DNA of 64,000 bases, taken from Acidobacteriota bacterium. Its GTDB lineage: Bacteria > Acidobacteriota > Terriglobia > Terriglobales > Acidobacteriaceae. Both the position numbers and the translations under genes were made by a program. The notes below the pieces were generated by a model, which did no database searches, was not told where the DNA came from, and saw only the letters and a list, made by a program, of their open reading frames with translations. The stretch is from positions 124,001 through 188,000 of the forward strand of contig JARLGI010000027.1 of assembly GCA_031296115.1 (NCBI GenBank), in the 5' to 3' direction. The stretch's first letter is position 1, and each line of letters begins with the position of its first letter. Below, one piece after another: positions 53,262-64,000 of this stretch.

Positions 53262-54608
53262 TTAGACGGCCAATTCGCCCAAAAGGCTGTTAGGGAACGC
53301 CTGTGTGACTAACACGCATGAATACTCACCGATGCCCGGCTCCGGCTGGCCGTTGAGCACGAAGTTCAGCGTCTTGTTCTGCGAAGTGCGCCCCACGAGC
53401 TGCCCTTTGGCTGGGTTCTTCCCTTCCACCATCACTTCAAGGATCTGGCCTACGTGCCTGCGATAGCTCAGGCGTTGGAGTTCGCGTTGATGTTCCAGCA
53501 AAACCTGTAGTCGCCGCGATTTCTCTTCCTCGGGAATCGAGTCGGCATACTGCAGTGCCGGAGTGTTAGGCCGCGGCGAATATTTGAACGCAAAAACTCC
53601 GTCGTAGCCAACTTCATCGAGCAAGCTGAGCGATTCGCTGAATTCTGCCTCGGTCTCGCTAGGAAACCCGGCAATCACGTCGGTCGTGATGCTGAGTTCG
53701 CGGTTGCGCGTTGACTTCATCCAGGCGATGCGCTCGAGATACTGCTCGCGGCTGTACTCGCGGAACATGGATTCCAGTACACGGGACGAGCCGCTCTGCA
53801 CTGGCAGATGCACGTGGTCGCAGAGCGTCGGAACGGCGTCGATGGCGTCCACGATATCTTTAGTAAAGTCGCGGGGATGTGATGTCGTAAACCTCACCCG
53901 GCGAATGCCCGGCACTTCACCAACGGCGGCTAGCAGTTCCGCGAAGCTCTTCTTCCCTGCTGGATCGCGGTAGGAATTTACGTTCTGGCCGAGTAGCTGT
54001 ATCTCTGTGAAACCGGCGTCGGCCATACAGCGGGCTTCGTTTAAGACCGACTCCGAAGTCCGGCTGCGCTCTTTCCCGCGCGTGTACGGCACCACGCAGT
54101 AGGCGCAGAACTTGTCGCAGCCTTCAATGATGGTGATGTAGCCGCGATGAGGATTGGTGCGGGCGGTGAACTCGGTCGCGAAGGTCTGGTCGGTCTCGCG
54201 GTCATCGAGACCGGTGACGCGGGTGGCGCCTGCTCCGATTTGAACCAGCATCTCCGGCAGATTGCGGTACGACGCCGAACCGGCCACTAGCGACACGTAG
54301 GGGGCGCGCTCAAAGATCTTCTCGCCCTCCTGTTGGGCAACACAGCCCAGAACGGCGAAGCGCTTCCCTTCCTTGTGCAGCTTCTTAAAGTCGTTGAGCC
54401 GGTGGAAGACTTTCTGCTCCGCCTTATCGCGGATGGAACAGGTGTTGTAGAGGATGAGGTCGGCTTCTTCTTCGCGTTCGACCTGCGCGTAACCCTCGGA
54501 GATGAGCGTGCCCACGACTTTTTCGGAGTCGTGAAAGTTCATCTGGCACCCGAAGGTTTCGATGTAGAACGTCTTTTGCTGGGAACTCACAACCACTCTC
54601 TGCAGCAA
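53262..54608 (-). CDS. miaB: tRNA-2-methylthio-N6-dimethylallyladenosine synthase
   Basis: A 448-residue radical-SAM methylthiotransferase. The N-terminal UPF0004 domain has FGCQMNFHDSE, NTCSIRDKAEQK and VLGCVAQQ cysteines for the auxiliary cluster; the radical-SAM cluster is CDKFCAYC with VVPYTRGKERSR; a TRAM domain ends the protein. It adds the methylthio group to i6A37 in tRNAs. A start within MLQRVVVSSQQ is uncertain by a few codons. It stands 67 bases upstream of the BFN gene in the same direction. Confidence 0.96.
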   Translation of the reverse strand: MLQRVVVSSQQKTFYIETFGCQMNFHDSEKVVGTLISEGYAQVEREEEADLILYNTCSIRDKAEQKVFHRLNDFKKLHKEGKRFAVLGCVAQQEGEKIFERAPYVSLVAGSASYRNLPEMLVQIGAGATRVTGLDDRETDQTFATEFTARTNPHRGYITIIEGCDKFCAYCVVPYTRGKERSRTSESVLNEARCMADAGFTEIQLLGQNVNSYRDPAGKKSFAELLAAVGEVPGIRRVRFTTSHPRDFTKDIVDAIDAVPTLCDHVHLPVQSGSSRVLESMFREYSREQYLERIAWMKSTRNRELSITTDVIAGFPSETEAEFSESLSLLDEVGYDGVFAFKYSPRPNTPALQYADSIPEEEKSRRLQVLLEHQRELQRLSYRRHVGQILEVMVEGKNPAKGQLVGRTSQNKTLNFVLNGQPEPGIGEYSCVLVTQAFPNSLLGELAV

Positions 54609-54765
54609 TCAGTATATCGCGGGAAAGTCAGCAATCAGCGCTCAGCAGCCAGCATTCAGTAATTGTTCACAGGGCGCAGGTCTCGACGTTTCATCACAGG
54701 TGTGCGCTGTCATATTAAAACGATTCTTCTTCAGCCCTTCGCAGCTGAATGCTGAGTGCTGACAG

Positions 54766-55245
54766 CTACTTCCCCAGTAGCTTCTCGATTTGTGGCTCGA
54801 TGGCGGCCGGCGGAGTGGTGGGAGCGTAGCGATCGACTACTTTGCCCTTCTTGTCCACCAGGAACTTGGTGAAGTTCCACTTGATGCTGTCGCCTAGCAG
54901 CCCACCCTTCTTGCTCTTCAGAAACTTGAAGATCGGGTGCGCGTCGTCGCCATTGACCTCGATCTTGGAAAACAACGGGAAGCTCACGCCGTAGTTGAGC
55001 TGGCAGAACGATTTGATTTCGGCATCAGCCCCAGGCTCCTGGTGGCCGAACTGGTCGCAGGGAAAGCCCAACACTTCGAAGCCACGGTCTTTGTATTTCG
55101 CGTACAGCGATTGCAGGCCCTCATATTGCGGCGTGAACCCGCATTTGCTGGCGGTATTCACGATGAGCAGGACCTTGCCTTTGTAATCGGCGAGCTTCTT
55201 GTTGCGGCCGTTGTTCAGCTTGGCGGAAAGATCGTACAGGCCCAT
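54766..55245 (-). CDS. Glutathione peroxidase family protein
   Basis: A 159-residue thioredoxin-fold peroxidase. The active Cys35 is in NTASKCGFTPQYEGL, the Gln in FPCDQFGHQEPG and the Trp in KWNFTKFLVD. The enzyme uses Cys, not selenocysteine, and with a second Cys in FPCDQ it likely works with thioredoxin. It reduces hydroperoxides in the cytosol. Encoded alone, followed by repeats. Length and motifs are standard. Confidence 0.94.
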   Translation of the reverse strand: MGLYDLSAKLNNGRNKKLADYKGKVLLIVNTASKCGFTPQYEGLQSLYAKYKDRGFEVLGFPCDQFGHQEPGADAEIKSFCQLNYGVSFPLFSKIEVNGDDAHPIFKFLKSKKGGLLGDSIKWNFTKFLVDKKGKVVDRYAPTTPPAAIEPQIEKLLGK

Positions 55246-55266
55246 TCCTTCTTGTCTCCTTCAGTC

Positions 55267-55370
55267 TTTTCACCACCGAGAACACGGAGAACACTGAATA
55301 TCATGACTATCTTTTTTCTCCTGAGCGCGGTGCCCTCTGTGGTGAAAATTCTCCGTGCCTCTGTGGTTAA
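55267..55370. repeat. Imperfect palindromic repeat with CACCACnGAG arms
   Basis: TTTTCACCACCGAG at the left matches the reverse complement of CTCTGTGGTGAAAA (55335-55348) at 13 of 14 positions, and ACACGGAG matches CTCCGTG further out. The form 'ctctgtggtgaaaattctccgtgcctctgtggtt' style is a common intergenic repeat in related genomes as far as I recall. No coding content. Confidence 0.5.
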
Positions 55371-56809
55371 TACGCTTTCGCAACCACCACGCGGCGATCC
55401 ACGGTCTCCCCGGTGACGATGCACTTGCCTGGCCCGTCGTACTCGTCCACCAGCGGGATGCAGCGCACCGTGGCCTTGAACTCCTTCATGCGCAAATCGC
55501 TTTCCGCGGCGTCCTTTACGTGCGCCATGACGAACTTTCCGCCGCCCTTTTCCGCGGTCACGTCCTTCAGCAGGGACTCGACCTCCTCGATGGAATTCGC
55601 CAGCACCGTGTTGGCCTTCAGGCGCTGCTTAGCAGTGTCGTACATTGATTGCTGCATTTCCGCCAGCACGGCCGGCAGCCTTGCCGCGAGCTCAGCCTGA
55701 GGCACTGGATCCTTGGTCCCGGTATCTCGCCGTTTCAGCACGATGTTGCCGGACGCCAGGTCGCGAGGCCCGAGTTCCAGCACCACCGGCACTCCGCGGC
55801 GCTCCCAGTGGAAGAACTTTGCGCCCGGGCTTTGCGCTTCGCGGTCGTCCACCTTGGCGCCGACTTCCTTGGCGATGCGATGCGCCGCCTCCAGAACCTT
55901 TTCCTTCTCCTCGTCCTTGCGGAAGATGGGTACCAGCACTGCTTTGGTCGGCGCCAGTTTCGGCGGCAGTACTAACCCCTTGTCGTCGGAATGGCTCATG
56001 ATGAGCCCGCCGATTAGCCGGGTACTCACGCCCCAACTTGTCTGCCACACGTAGTCGAGTTGGCCTTCTTTGTTCTGGAACTGCACGTCGAAGGCCTTGC
56101 CGAAGTTCTGCCCCAGGTCGTGGCTGGTACCGGACTGAAGAGCAAATCCGTTCTGCATCATGGCCTCGATGGAGTAGGTACGCAGTGCGCCGGCGAATCG
56201 CTCCGCCTGCGTCTTCAGGCCCTTGATGACCGGCATAGCCATCACGTTCTCGGCCACATCGGCATACACGTCGAGCATGCGCAGCACTTCCGCCTGCGCC
56301 TCTTCATGGGTGGCGTGCGCGGTATGGCCCTCCTGCCAGAGGAATTCCGTGGTGCGCAGGAACATGCGGGTACGCAGCTCCCAGCGCACGATGTTCGCCC
56401 ACTGGTTGAGCAGCAGCGGCAGGTCGCGCCAGCTCTTGATCCACTTGGCGAAAAAGTGGCCAATGATGGTCTCCGACGTGGGGCGGATTACATACGGCTC
56501 TTCTAGTTGCTTGCCACCGGCGACCGTGACCACCGCCAGCTCCGGCGAAAAGCCCTCGACGTGCTCCGCTTCCTTCTGCAGAAAACTCTGCGGGATGAGC
56601 AGAGGGAAATACATATTCTGGTGGCCGGTGGCCTTAAAGCGGTCGTCGAGCTTACGCTGCAAAAGCTCCCAGACGGCGTAACCGTTGGCCTTGATGACCA
56701 TGCAGCCCTTTACGATTTCAGCGGGCTCCGCCATGTCGCCTTGCAGAACGACGTCCTGGTACCAGGTTGCAAAATCCTGACTGCGAGCAGTAATAGGAGA
56801 TTCGGCCAT
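55367..56809 (-). CDS. proS: Prolyl-tRNA synthetase (archaeal/eukaryote-like type)
   Basis: A 480-residue class II synthetase. Class II motifs: motif 2 in [21 protein letters not shown], motif 3 in [32 protein letters not shown] is the ProRS signature. There is no bacterial INS editing domain between motifs 2 and 3; a short C-terminal zinc-like extension ends near KAY. This short ProRS form occurs in archaea, eukaryotes and some bacteria. Cys in the C-terminal domain ([22 protein letters not shown]) fits it. Confidence 0.95.
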   Translation of the reverse strand: MAESPITARSQDFATWYQDVVLQGDMAEPAEIVKGCMVIKANGYAVWELLQRKLDDRFKATGHQNMYFPLLIPQSFLQKEAEHVEGFSPELAVVTVAGGKQLEEPYVIRPTSETIIGHFFAKWIKSWRDLPLLLNQWANIVRWELRTRMFLRTTEFLWQEGHTAHATHEEAQAEVLRMLDVYADVAENVMAMPVIKGLKTQAERFAGALRTYSIEAMMQNGFALQSGTSHDLGQNFGKAFDVQFQNKEGQLDYVWQTSWGVSTRLIGGLIMSHSDDKGLVLPPKLAPTKAVLVPIFRKDEEKEKVLEAAHRIAKEVGAKVDDREAQSPGAKFFHWERRGVPVVLELGPRDLASGNIVLKRRDTGTKDPVPQAELAARLPAVLAEMQQSMYDTAKQRLKANTVLANSIEEVESLLKDVTAEKGGGKFVMAHVKDAAESDLRMKEFKATVRCIPLVDEYDGPGKCIVTGETVDRRVVVAKAY

Positions 56810-56905
56810 GAAAGATTGCTCTCGTTCCTCTTAGATGAATGTGATTCTTAGATTATGACAGGTGGGGAGCAGGAATCGGAATCGCTAGCGGCGCATCGTT
56901 GATAG

Positions 56906-57475
56906 TTATTTTGTGCCATTCTTAACCAGCTCCAGAAATGCGCCGTGCACACGCGGGTCCGGCGACAACTCAGGATGGAAGGTCGCGGCCATCACTCTTC
57001 CCTTTCGCACTAGAACGGGATGGTCCCCGCGCTTGGCCAGCACCTCGACCCCTTCGCCAACGCGTTCGATTCGCGGGGCGCGAATGAACACCATCTCGAG
57101 CGGCTCATCGCCGAAGGAGCTGGCAGCTTCAAGGATGGCGGAGTCAATCTGGCGCCCATAGGCGTTGCGACGAATCGTGATATCCAGGACGTCCAGACCC
57201 GGCTGATGCGGATTCTCCACCTGCTTGGCCAGCAGGATCGCGCCAGCACAGGTCCCAAACGTGGGCTTGGTGTGCACGAATTTGTTGAGCGCCTGAAACG
57301 TGCTCTCACCCAACAGTTTCAGAAATGTGCTGGACTCGCCTCCGGGGATGACCAGCCCGTCAATCTCATCGAACTGCCCGGGCTTGCGTACCAAGACGAC
57401 TTCCGCGCTCAGCTCTTCCAAGCGGCGACGGTGCGCATCGAAATCACCCTGTAGCGCAAGGACACCGATTCTCAT
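56906..57475 (-). CDS. pdxT: Pyridoxal 5'-phosphate synthase glutaminase subunit
   Basis: A 189-residue class I glutamine amidotransferase. GVLALQGDF is the start, GGESSTFLKLL the oxyanion region, GTCAGAILLA the nucleophile Cys, and ATFHPELSPD the His/Glu pair. It supplies ammonia to PdxS. It is 145 bases downstream of pdxS in the same direction, with an inverted repeat in the gap. ATG is the natural start. Confidence 0.96.
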   Translation of the reverse strand: MRIGVLALQGDFDAHRRRLEELSAEVVLVRKPGQFDEIDGLVIPGGESSTFLKLLGESTFQALNKFVHTKPTFGTCAGAILLAKQVENPHQPGLDVLDITIRRNAYGRQIDSAILEAASSFGDEPLEMVFIRAPRIERVGEGVEVLAKRGDHPVLVRKGRVMAATFHPELSPDPRVHGAFLELVKNGTK

Positions 57476-57486
57476 AAGTCAGTTCT

Positions 57487-57614
57487 CAGTTGCCGGTTGT
57501 CAGTTGTCAGTTACGTCGCAACAAACAAGGCTATTCTTAGGAGATGCGGAACCATAACAAGAGACGCGGATCTCGCCGCGCCGGACCGAACTGACAACCG
57601 ACAGCTGCCAACTG
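57487..57614. repeat. Imperfect inverted repeat between pdxS and pdxT
   Basis: The left arm CAGTTGCCGGTTGTCAGTTG... (57487-57512) and the reverse complement of the right arm (57589-57614) agree at 22 of 26 positions across a 76-base centre. It is built of short GTCAGTT units. No gene inside. Confidence 0.5.
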
Positions 57615-57620
57615 CCTTCC

Positions 57621-58559
57621 TTACCATCCCCTGGTCTGCAGCAGGTCTTTTTCTTCGATGGCGCCGACGGCCAGGCCCTTCATCGCGCCCGTCATCTGCT
57701 CGCTGACCTCGGCCATGATTTTGGCGTCGTCGTAATGCGTGGTTGCGATCACGATGGCGCGGGCGCGGGATTCGGCTTCCTCACGCTCTTTCGGCACGCT
57801 CAGGTCGAGCGGCGTCGCGCCCCCCTTCATGAAGATTCCCGAGCCGACGAAGACCGCTTCCGCGCCGAGCTGCATCATCAGCGACGCGTCGGCTGGCGTG
57901 GCAATTCCGCCGGCGGAGAAATTCGGCACCGGCAACTTCCCTGCCTTGGCGACCATGCGCACCAGTTCGTATGGTGCCTGATGGTTCTTGGCCGCGGCGA
58001 ACAGCTCCTGGTCGCTCATCACGGTGAGCTGCTTCATTTCTTTCACAATCTGCCGCATGTGTTTGACCGCATGAATGACGTCACCCGTGCCCGCCTCGCC
58101 CTTGGTGCGGATCATGGCTGCGCCTTCGACAATACGCCGCAGCGCTTCGCCCAGGTTGCGCGCGCCGCAGACAAACGGCGTTTTGAACGCGTGCTTGTCC
58201 ACGTGGTGCTCCTCATCGGCAGGAGTCAGAACCTCGGACTCGTCAATGTAGTCCACGCCGATTTCCTGCAGCACCTGCGCCTCGGCAAAGTGCCCGATGC
58301 GGCACTTGGCCATCACCGGAATGGAGACCACGCTCATGATCTCGCGAATCAGTTTGGGGCTGGCCATGCGTGACACGCCGCCCTCGGCGCGGATGATGGC
58401 CGGCACGCGCTCCAACGCCATCACCGCCGCGGCGCCAGCCTTTTCAGCGACCTCGGCCTGCGCAACGCTCATGACGTCCATAATGACGCCGCCCTTGAGC
58501 ATTTCGGCGAGTCCGGTCTTCAGACGCAGACTGCTATTGTTGCCATTGTTCTCTGACAT
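57621..58559 (-). CDS. pdxS: Pyridoxal 5'-phosphate synthase subunit PdxS
   Basis: A 312-residue (beta/alpha)8 enzyme. [15 protein letters not shown] with an early Lys, [12 protein letters not shown]-like [44 protein letters not shown] and [20 protein letters not shown] are PdxS hallmarks. It makes PLP from ribose 5-phosphate, glyceraldehyde 3-phosphate and ammonia from PdxT. A 12+12 complex with PdxT is known. First gene of the pair. Confidence 0.97.
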   Translation of the reverse strand: MSENNGNNSSLRLKTGLAEMLKGGVIMDVMSVAQAEVAEKAGAAAVMALERVPAIIRAEGGVSRMASPKLIREIMSVVSIPVMAKCRIGHFAEAQVLQEIGVDYIDESEVLTPADEEHHVDKHAFKTPFVCGARNLGEALRRIVEGAAMIRTKGEAGTGDVIHAVKHMRQIVKEMKQLTVMSDQELFAAAKNHQAPYELVRMVAKAGKLPVPNFSAGGIATPADASLMMQLGAEAVFVGSGIFMKGGATPLDLSVPKEREEAESRARAIVIATTHYDDAKIMAEVSEQMTGAMKGLAVGAIEEKDLLQTRGW

Positions 58560-58670
58560 TGTGTTCTCCTGCTGCGGGGCGCGATCGAATGGGACGCTTA
58601 ACCACTCATTTTACTCTGCGCAACACGGCGGCGTAACCCCCGGACCGCGCGCGACGTCGCGCCCGCATAT

Positions 58671-58698
58671 TTGACACGGCCTGCTCAGGCTGTAAAAT
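58671..58698 (+). promoter_or_regulatory. Strong sigma-70 promoter for tRNA-Leu(CAG)
   Basis: TTGACA at 58671-58676 and TAAAAT at 58693-58698 with a 16-base spacer; the tRNA begins 50 bases after the -10 box. The match to consensus is very good. Confidence 0.8.
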
Positions 58699-58748
58699 AA
58701 GAGTGCTTCCCGAACAGCGAGTGGCAGTCCAGGCTCGCTTCCACAAGT

Positions 58749-58832
58749 GCCGAAGTGGCGGAATTGGCAGACGCGCATGGTTCAGGTCCATGTACCCGCA
58801 AGGGTGTGGGGGTTCGAGTCCCTTCTTCGGCA
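58749..58832 (+). tRNA. tRNA-Leu (CAG)
   Basis: Cloverleaf: acceptor GCCGAAG/CTTCGGC, anticodon stem CATGG/CCATG with loop TTCAGGT giving anticodon CAG, long variable arm (class II), T-loop GGTTCGAGTCC. Discriminator A, then encoded CCA at 58833-58835. Confidence 0.97.
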
Positions 58833-58934
58833 CCAACTTTTCTGCCCAATCCCGTCGCTGCGATCAGAATTTCGCCTACAGGCTTAGACGCCCGCAAACA
58901 GCTTAGTTTTGAGTCTATCTTCCGCAGCCTTGCC

Positions 58935-59942
58935 TTAAACAATCGCAGCTGACGTCCCTGGCGAATACTGAAGAGCCAGCAGCGTCTCGTCGTCGGCGCG
59001 CTCCATGGTGCCGCGGAAGGCCGCCAGACGCTGTTTGCAGGCATCTACCAACCTTGCCGGGCAGCAAGACGGATGCTGCTCTGCGATAAGTCTACGCAGC
59101 CCTTCAATTCCGTATTCTTCGCCATCGGGATTGCTCGCCTCGCTGACGCCGTCGGTGTACAGCACCACGGTATCGCCGGGCGACATCCTGGCGCGCACGA
59201 CGTGCACGCTGTCGTCGGAGAAGAATCCCAACGGCTTGCAGTTGCTTTCGAAAATCGTCACCCCCGACTTACCGGCCAGCAATGCCGGCAGGTGGCCGGC
59301 ATTGGCCAGTTCCAGCTGACCGTCGTTGGAGGCCCGGCCGAAGACCAGCGTGGCGTACTGGTTGGGCAAAGCGCTCTCGTGAAAAAGCCGGTTGGCGCGC
59401 ACCATCAGGTCTTCAATGGACAGCCGGAGCGGGATCAGCGAACGGAAGACGGCGCGCAAGTTCGAGGCCAGCATGGCCGCTGCGACACCTTTGCCGGAAA
59501 CGTCGGCCAGGATGAAGTTCAGGTGGCCGTCGTCCTTCATGACGTCGCAGTAATCGCCGCTCACCATGCCAGCGGGCTGGTAATGGTAGGAAATCTCCCA
59601 ACCCGGAAACGCCATCTCCTGCGGCGGCAACAGGCCCTTCTGGATTTGCGCCGCCAGTTCCAGGTCGTATTCCAGCGCGCGCTGCTGCTTGGGCGTCAGG
59701 CAATCCAGGCAGACCCTGAGGAGAGGGTTCTCCGCCAGTTGTTCGCTCGGCACCACGCCCACGCAAACCTCGCACACGCCGAACTTGCCGTGCTCAATGC
59801 GATGCAACGCGCTGTCCACTTCATCGAGCAGGCGCAGCACGTGTTCGCTCTCGCTCTCGGCCAGCACATCCGACAGCCGTGCGCGGCCCGCCAGCAACTG
59901 TTCGCGTACGCTGTTGACGTAAACCGTCTCACCAATCGCCAT
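58935..59942 (-). CDS. DksA/TraR-type zinc finger fused to PP2C-like (SpoIIE) phosphatase
   Basis: About 335 residues. An N-terminal helical part (residues ~10-50) leads to a four-Cys zinc finger, C57-x2-C60 and C78-x2-C81, of the DksA/TraR kind (ALHRIEHGKFGVCEVC). A SpoIIE/PP2C_2 domain follows, with SGDYCDVMK, LADVSGKGVAAAMLAS, YATLVF, NAGHLPALL, VLYTDGVSEA and ADDETLL, the metal-binding Asp set. Such enzymes dephosphorylate anti-sigma-factor antagonists. The fusion to a DksA finger is unusual. Start ATG 59942 has AAGGTGG upstream. Confidence 0.88.
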   Translation of the reverse strand: MAIGETVYVNSVREQLLAGRARLSDVLAESESEHVLRLLDEVDSALHRIEHGKFGVCEVCVGVVPSEQLAENPLLRVCLDCLTPKQQRALEYDLELAAQIQKGLLPPQEMAFPGWEISYHYQPAGMVSGDYCDVMKDDGHLNFILADVSGKGVAAAMLASNLRAVFRSLIPLRLSIEDLMVRANRLFHESALPNQYATLVFGRASNDGQLELANAGHLPALLAGKSGVTIFESNCKPLGFFSDDSVHVVRARMSPGDTVVLYTDGVSEASNPDGEEYGIEGLRRLIAEQHPSCCPARLVDACKQRLAAFRGTMERADDETLLALQYSPGTSAAIV

Positions 59943-60105
59943 GGCTAACCACCTTATATCAGTTAGAAGGTTATATTCAAGCCCGGGATACACTGTTTTT
60001 GATGACCCTCACCCGGCTATGGACACTCTAAATATGCAGCTGGGCTGGGGTCGTTCCGCTTCTTGCGGCCAAAGCGAAATTCACACCCGCTTCCGGGGAG
60101 CGGAG

Positions 60106-60483
60106 TCACAGCCCGGCCGACTTGCAGGTGTCGGCAATGTGCTTGACGCTCTGCACCTCAAACACTTTTTCCTCTACTGCGCTCGAGGCAGCGCCCGGTT
60201 GGGTTGTGTCGTAAGTCCGAATGCCTGGTTTGCCGGTGATCTCAACCTCATGCCCGACGTGGGGCTTGAGCTTGCGGGCGCCGCCCGAAAGCTGGTGCGG
60301 CGTGCCATTGTCTTCGATCAGGGTGTACTGCCCCGCCGGCGTCTGTAGACATCCCGTAATCGTCATCAGATTGGCAGCTTTGCTGGCTGTCTTGCCAGCG
60401 TCCGCCGCCGTATTCCCGGACTGCGCTTGCACTCCGATAGCAAAGACCAGAAGCACCCACCCGAGCGTGACTAGCTTGTTCAT
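60106..60483 (-). CDS. Small exported protein, OB-fold-like (DUF5818-like)
   Basis: A 125-residue protein with a signal peptide (LVTLGWVLLVFAIGVQAQ). The mature part has MTITGCLQTPAGQYTLIED, then KLKPHVGHEVEITGKPG and a beta-rich end VFEVQSVKHIADTCK. Five short strands and the HVGHEVEITG turn resemble secreted OB-fold domains common in Acidobacteria. Two Cys (GCLQ and TCKSA) may form a disulfide. Function unknown. AAAGGGGC precedes ATG 60483. Confidence 0.7.
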   Translation of the reverse strand: MNKLVTLGWVLLVFAIGVQAQSGNTAADAGKTASKAANLMTITGCLQTPAGQYTLIEDNGTPHQLSGGARKLKPHVGHEVEITGKPGIRTYDTTQPGAASSAVEEKVFEVQSVKHIADTCKSAGL

Positions 60484-60517
60484 ACGAGCCCCTTTCCGGC
60501 CGTTAAGCGACGACATC

Positions 60518-63502
<2,985 letters not shown>

Positions 63503-63622
63503 AGGAATGTAAAAATTCTAACAGCAATCGCCCTGGCACCACTCTCGCCAATTGACCCACAGTGGCGACCATCCCATAATCTTTGTGCCTGACGAATTCC
63601 GCGGCTCACAAGGTGGCTCGCC

Positions 63623-63862
63623 ATGAAGAAACAGAGCAAGAAGACTCGCCGTCCTTTCTCCACGGCTGGCGAGCGGCTGGACGACGTTTTGGGCGATGCA
63701 TCCAAGCGCATCGAGGAAGAGACACTGACGCTCATCAAGTACATCAACGACGAGCTGGTGCCGGCCATCCGCGCCCACTCGACCAGGGCGCTGCGGATTG
63801 CCAGCGAGAAGCTGAACCAGGCCGCCGACCTGATGGATGCGGGCAAGCCGAAAAAAGGGTGA
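63623..63862 (+). CDS. Small conserved hypothetical protein
   Basis: A 79-residue, charged, helical protein: a basic start KKQSKKTRRP, then RLDDVLGDASKRIEEETLTLIKYINDELVPAIRAHSTRALRIASEKLNQAADLMD, predicted mostly alpha-helical, and a basic end. AAGGTGG lies eight bases before the ATG. No known domain; perhaps a DNA- or ribosome-associated protein given its charge, but this is speculation. Divergent from alaS. Confidence 0.6.
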   Translation: MKKQSKKTRRPFSTAGERLDDVLGDASKRIEEETLTLIKYINDELVPAIRAHSTRALRIASEKLNQAADLMDAGKPKKG

Positions 63863-63900
63863 TACGTCTGCCACCTGCGTTCCAGAGCGAGTTCCCTCAG

Positions 63901-63953
63901 GGGCTGAAGCCCAACTCTGGGGTGGTTGCTTGCGGCACGCCTGAAGGCGTGCC
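63901..63953. repeat. Two TGAA-loop hairpins downstream of the small gene
   Basis: GGGCTGAAGCCC at 63901-63912, and GGCACGCC-TGAA-GGCGTGCC at 63934-63953 with an eight-base stem. They belong to a short hairpin family also seen at 52604 and 46246. The second may act as a terminator, though only weakly T-rich afterwards. Confidence 0.55.
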
Positions 63954-64000
63954 CTTTCAAAGCTGGCCTGCAATGCTGCCTCCCACTGCCAGAGTCTGGC

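Noticed and set aside
54766-55245. Possible second selenoprotein (glutathione peroxidase)
   Set aside because: The active position is a normal Cys codon (Cys35) and no internal TGA is present.

Overview
The window is a dense, roughly 60-65% GC bacterial chromosome segment. The combination of M16 peptidase pairs, an archaeal/eukaryote-type ProRS, pdxST, secreted PIG-L, M28 and amidohydrolase proteins, and several small conserved hypothetical proteins points to Acidobacteriota (Terriglobia-like). That assignment is inference: the window has no rRNA or other marker that would settle it. No prophage, CRISPR array, insertion sequence or plasmid function was seen.

Layout. 1-7.9 kb: ribD (5' end only) and ftsY, a UBP-type zinc-finger protein, a large secreted PIG-L deacetylase, two transporters and a DinB-like exported protein. 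8-13 kb: a frameshifted small gene, a HAD phosphatase, a channel-less MgtE-type sensor beside an NRAMP transporter with non-canonical metal-site residues, and a Nudix/GAF repair pair. 13-26 kb: amidohydrolase, VKOR and a probable PPi-type phosphofructokinase, then a long minus-strand run (unknown GNAT-like protein, antiporter, GT-C enzyme, glycerate kinase, hydrolase, M28 peptidase, broken CPBP protease, rph, secG). 26.5-28 kb: tRNA-Leu(GAG), then a toxin-antitoxin module lying between secG/tRNA and tpiA. 28-33 kb: HAD, an inactive plus active M16 pair, and an aminotransferase. 33.5-37.6 kb: a hydrolase, a peroxiredoxin with an in-frame TGA at the peroxidatic position and a SECIS-like hairpin (a probable selenoprotein), then a FadR-like TetR regulator with its operator and an acyl-CoA ligase. 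38-42 kb: EamA, GT2, a trans-sulfuration enzyme and tRNA-Arg. 42.5-46 kb: copper-type P-ATPase, HMA-fold protein and TlpA-like lipoprotein. 46-50 kb: GT2, two tandem PTPS genes, folE and a broken SDR, resembling a tetrahydrobiopterin pathway. 50-64 kb: housekeeping genes (truB, miaB, proS, pdxT, pdxS, alaS, tRNA-Leu(CAG)) mixed with a decayed DUF1524/HNH gene, a bifunctional-nuclease protein, a zinc-finger-PP2C fusion and small exported or hypothetical proteins.

The most notable items are the peroxiredoxin selenoprotein candidate, the NRAMP plus MgtE-sensor gene pair, an AT-rich insertion of about 87 codons inside alaS, the FadR-like operator and its two downstream fatty-acid genes, and a putative biopterin cluster. 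Four genes carry frameshifts or nonsense codons. Three of these look like single-base losses and could be assembly errors; the fourth (DUF1524/HNH) is genuinely decayed.
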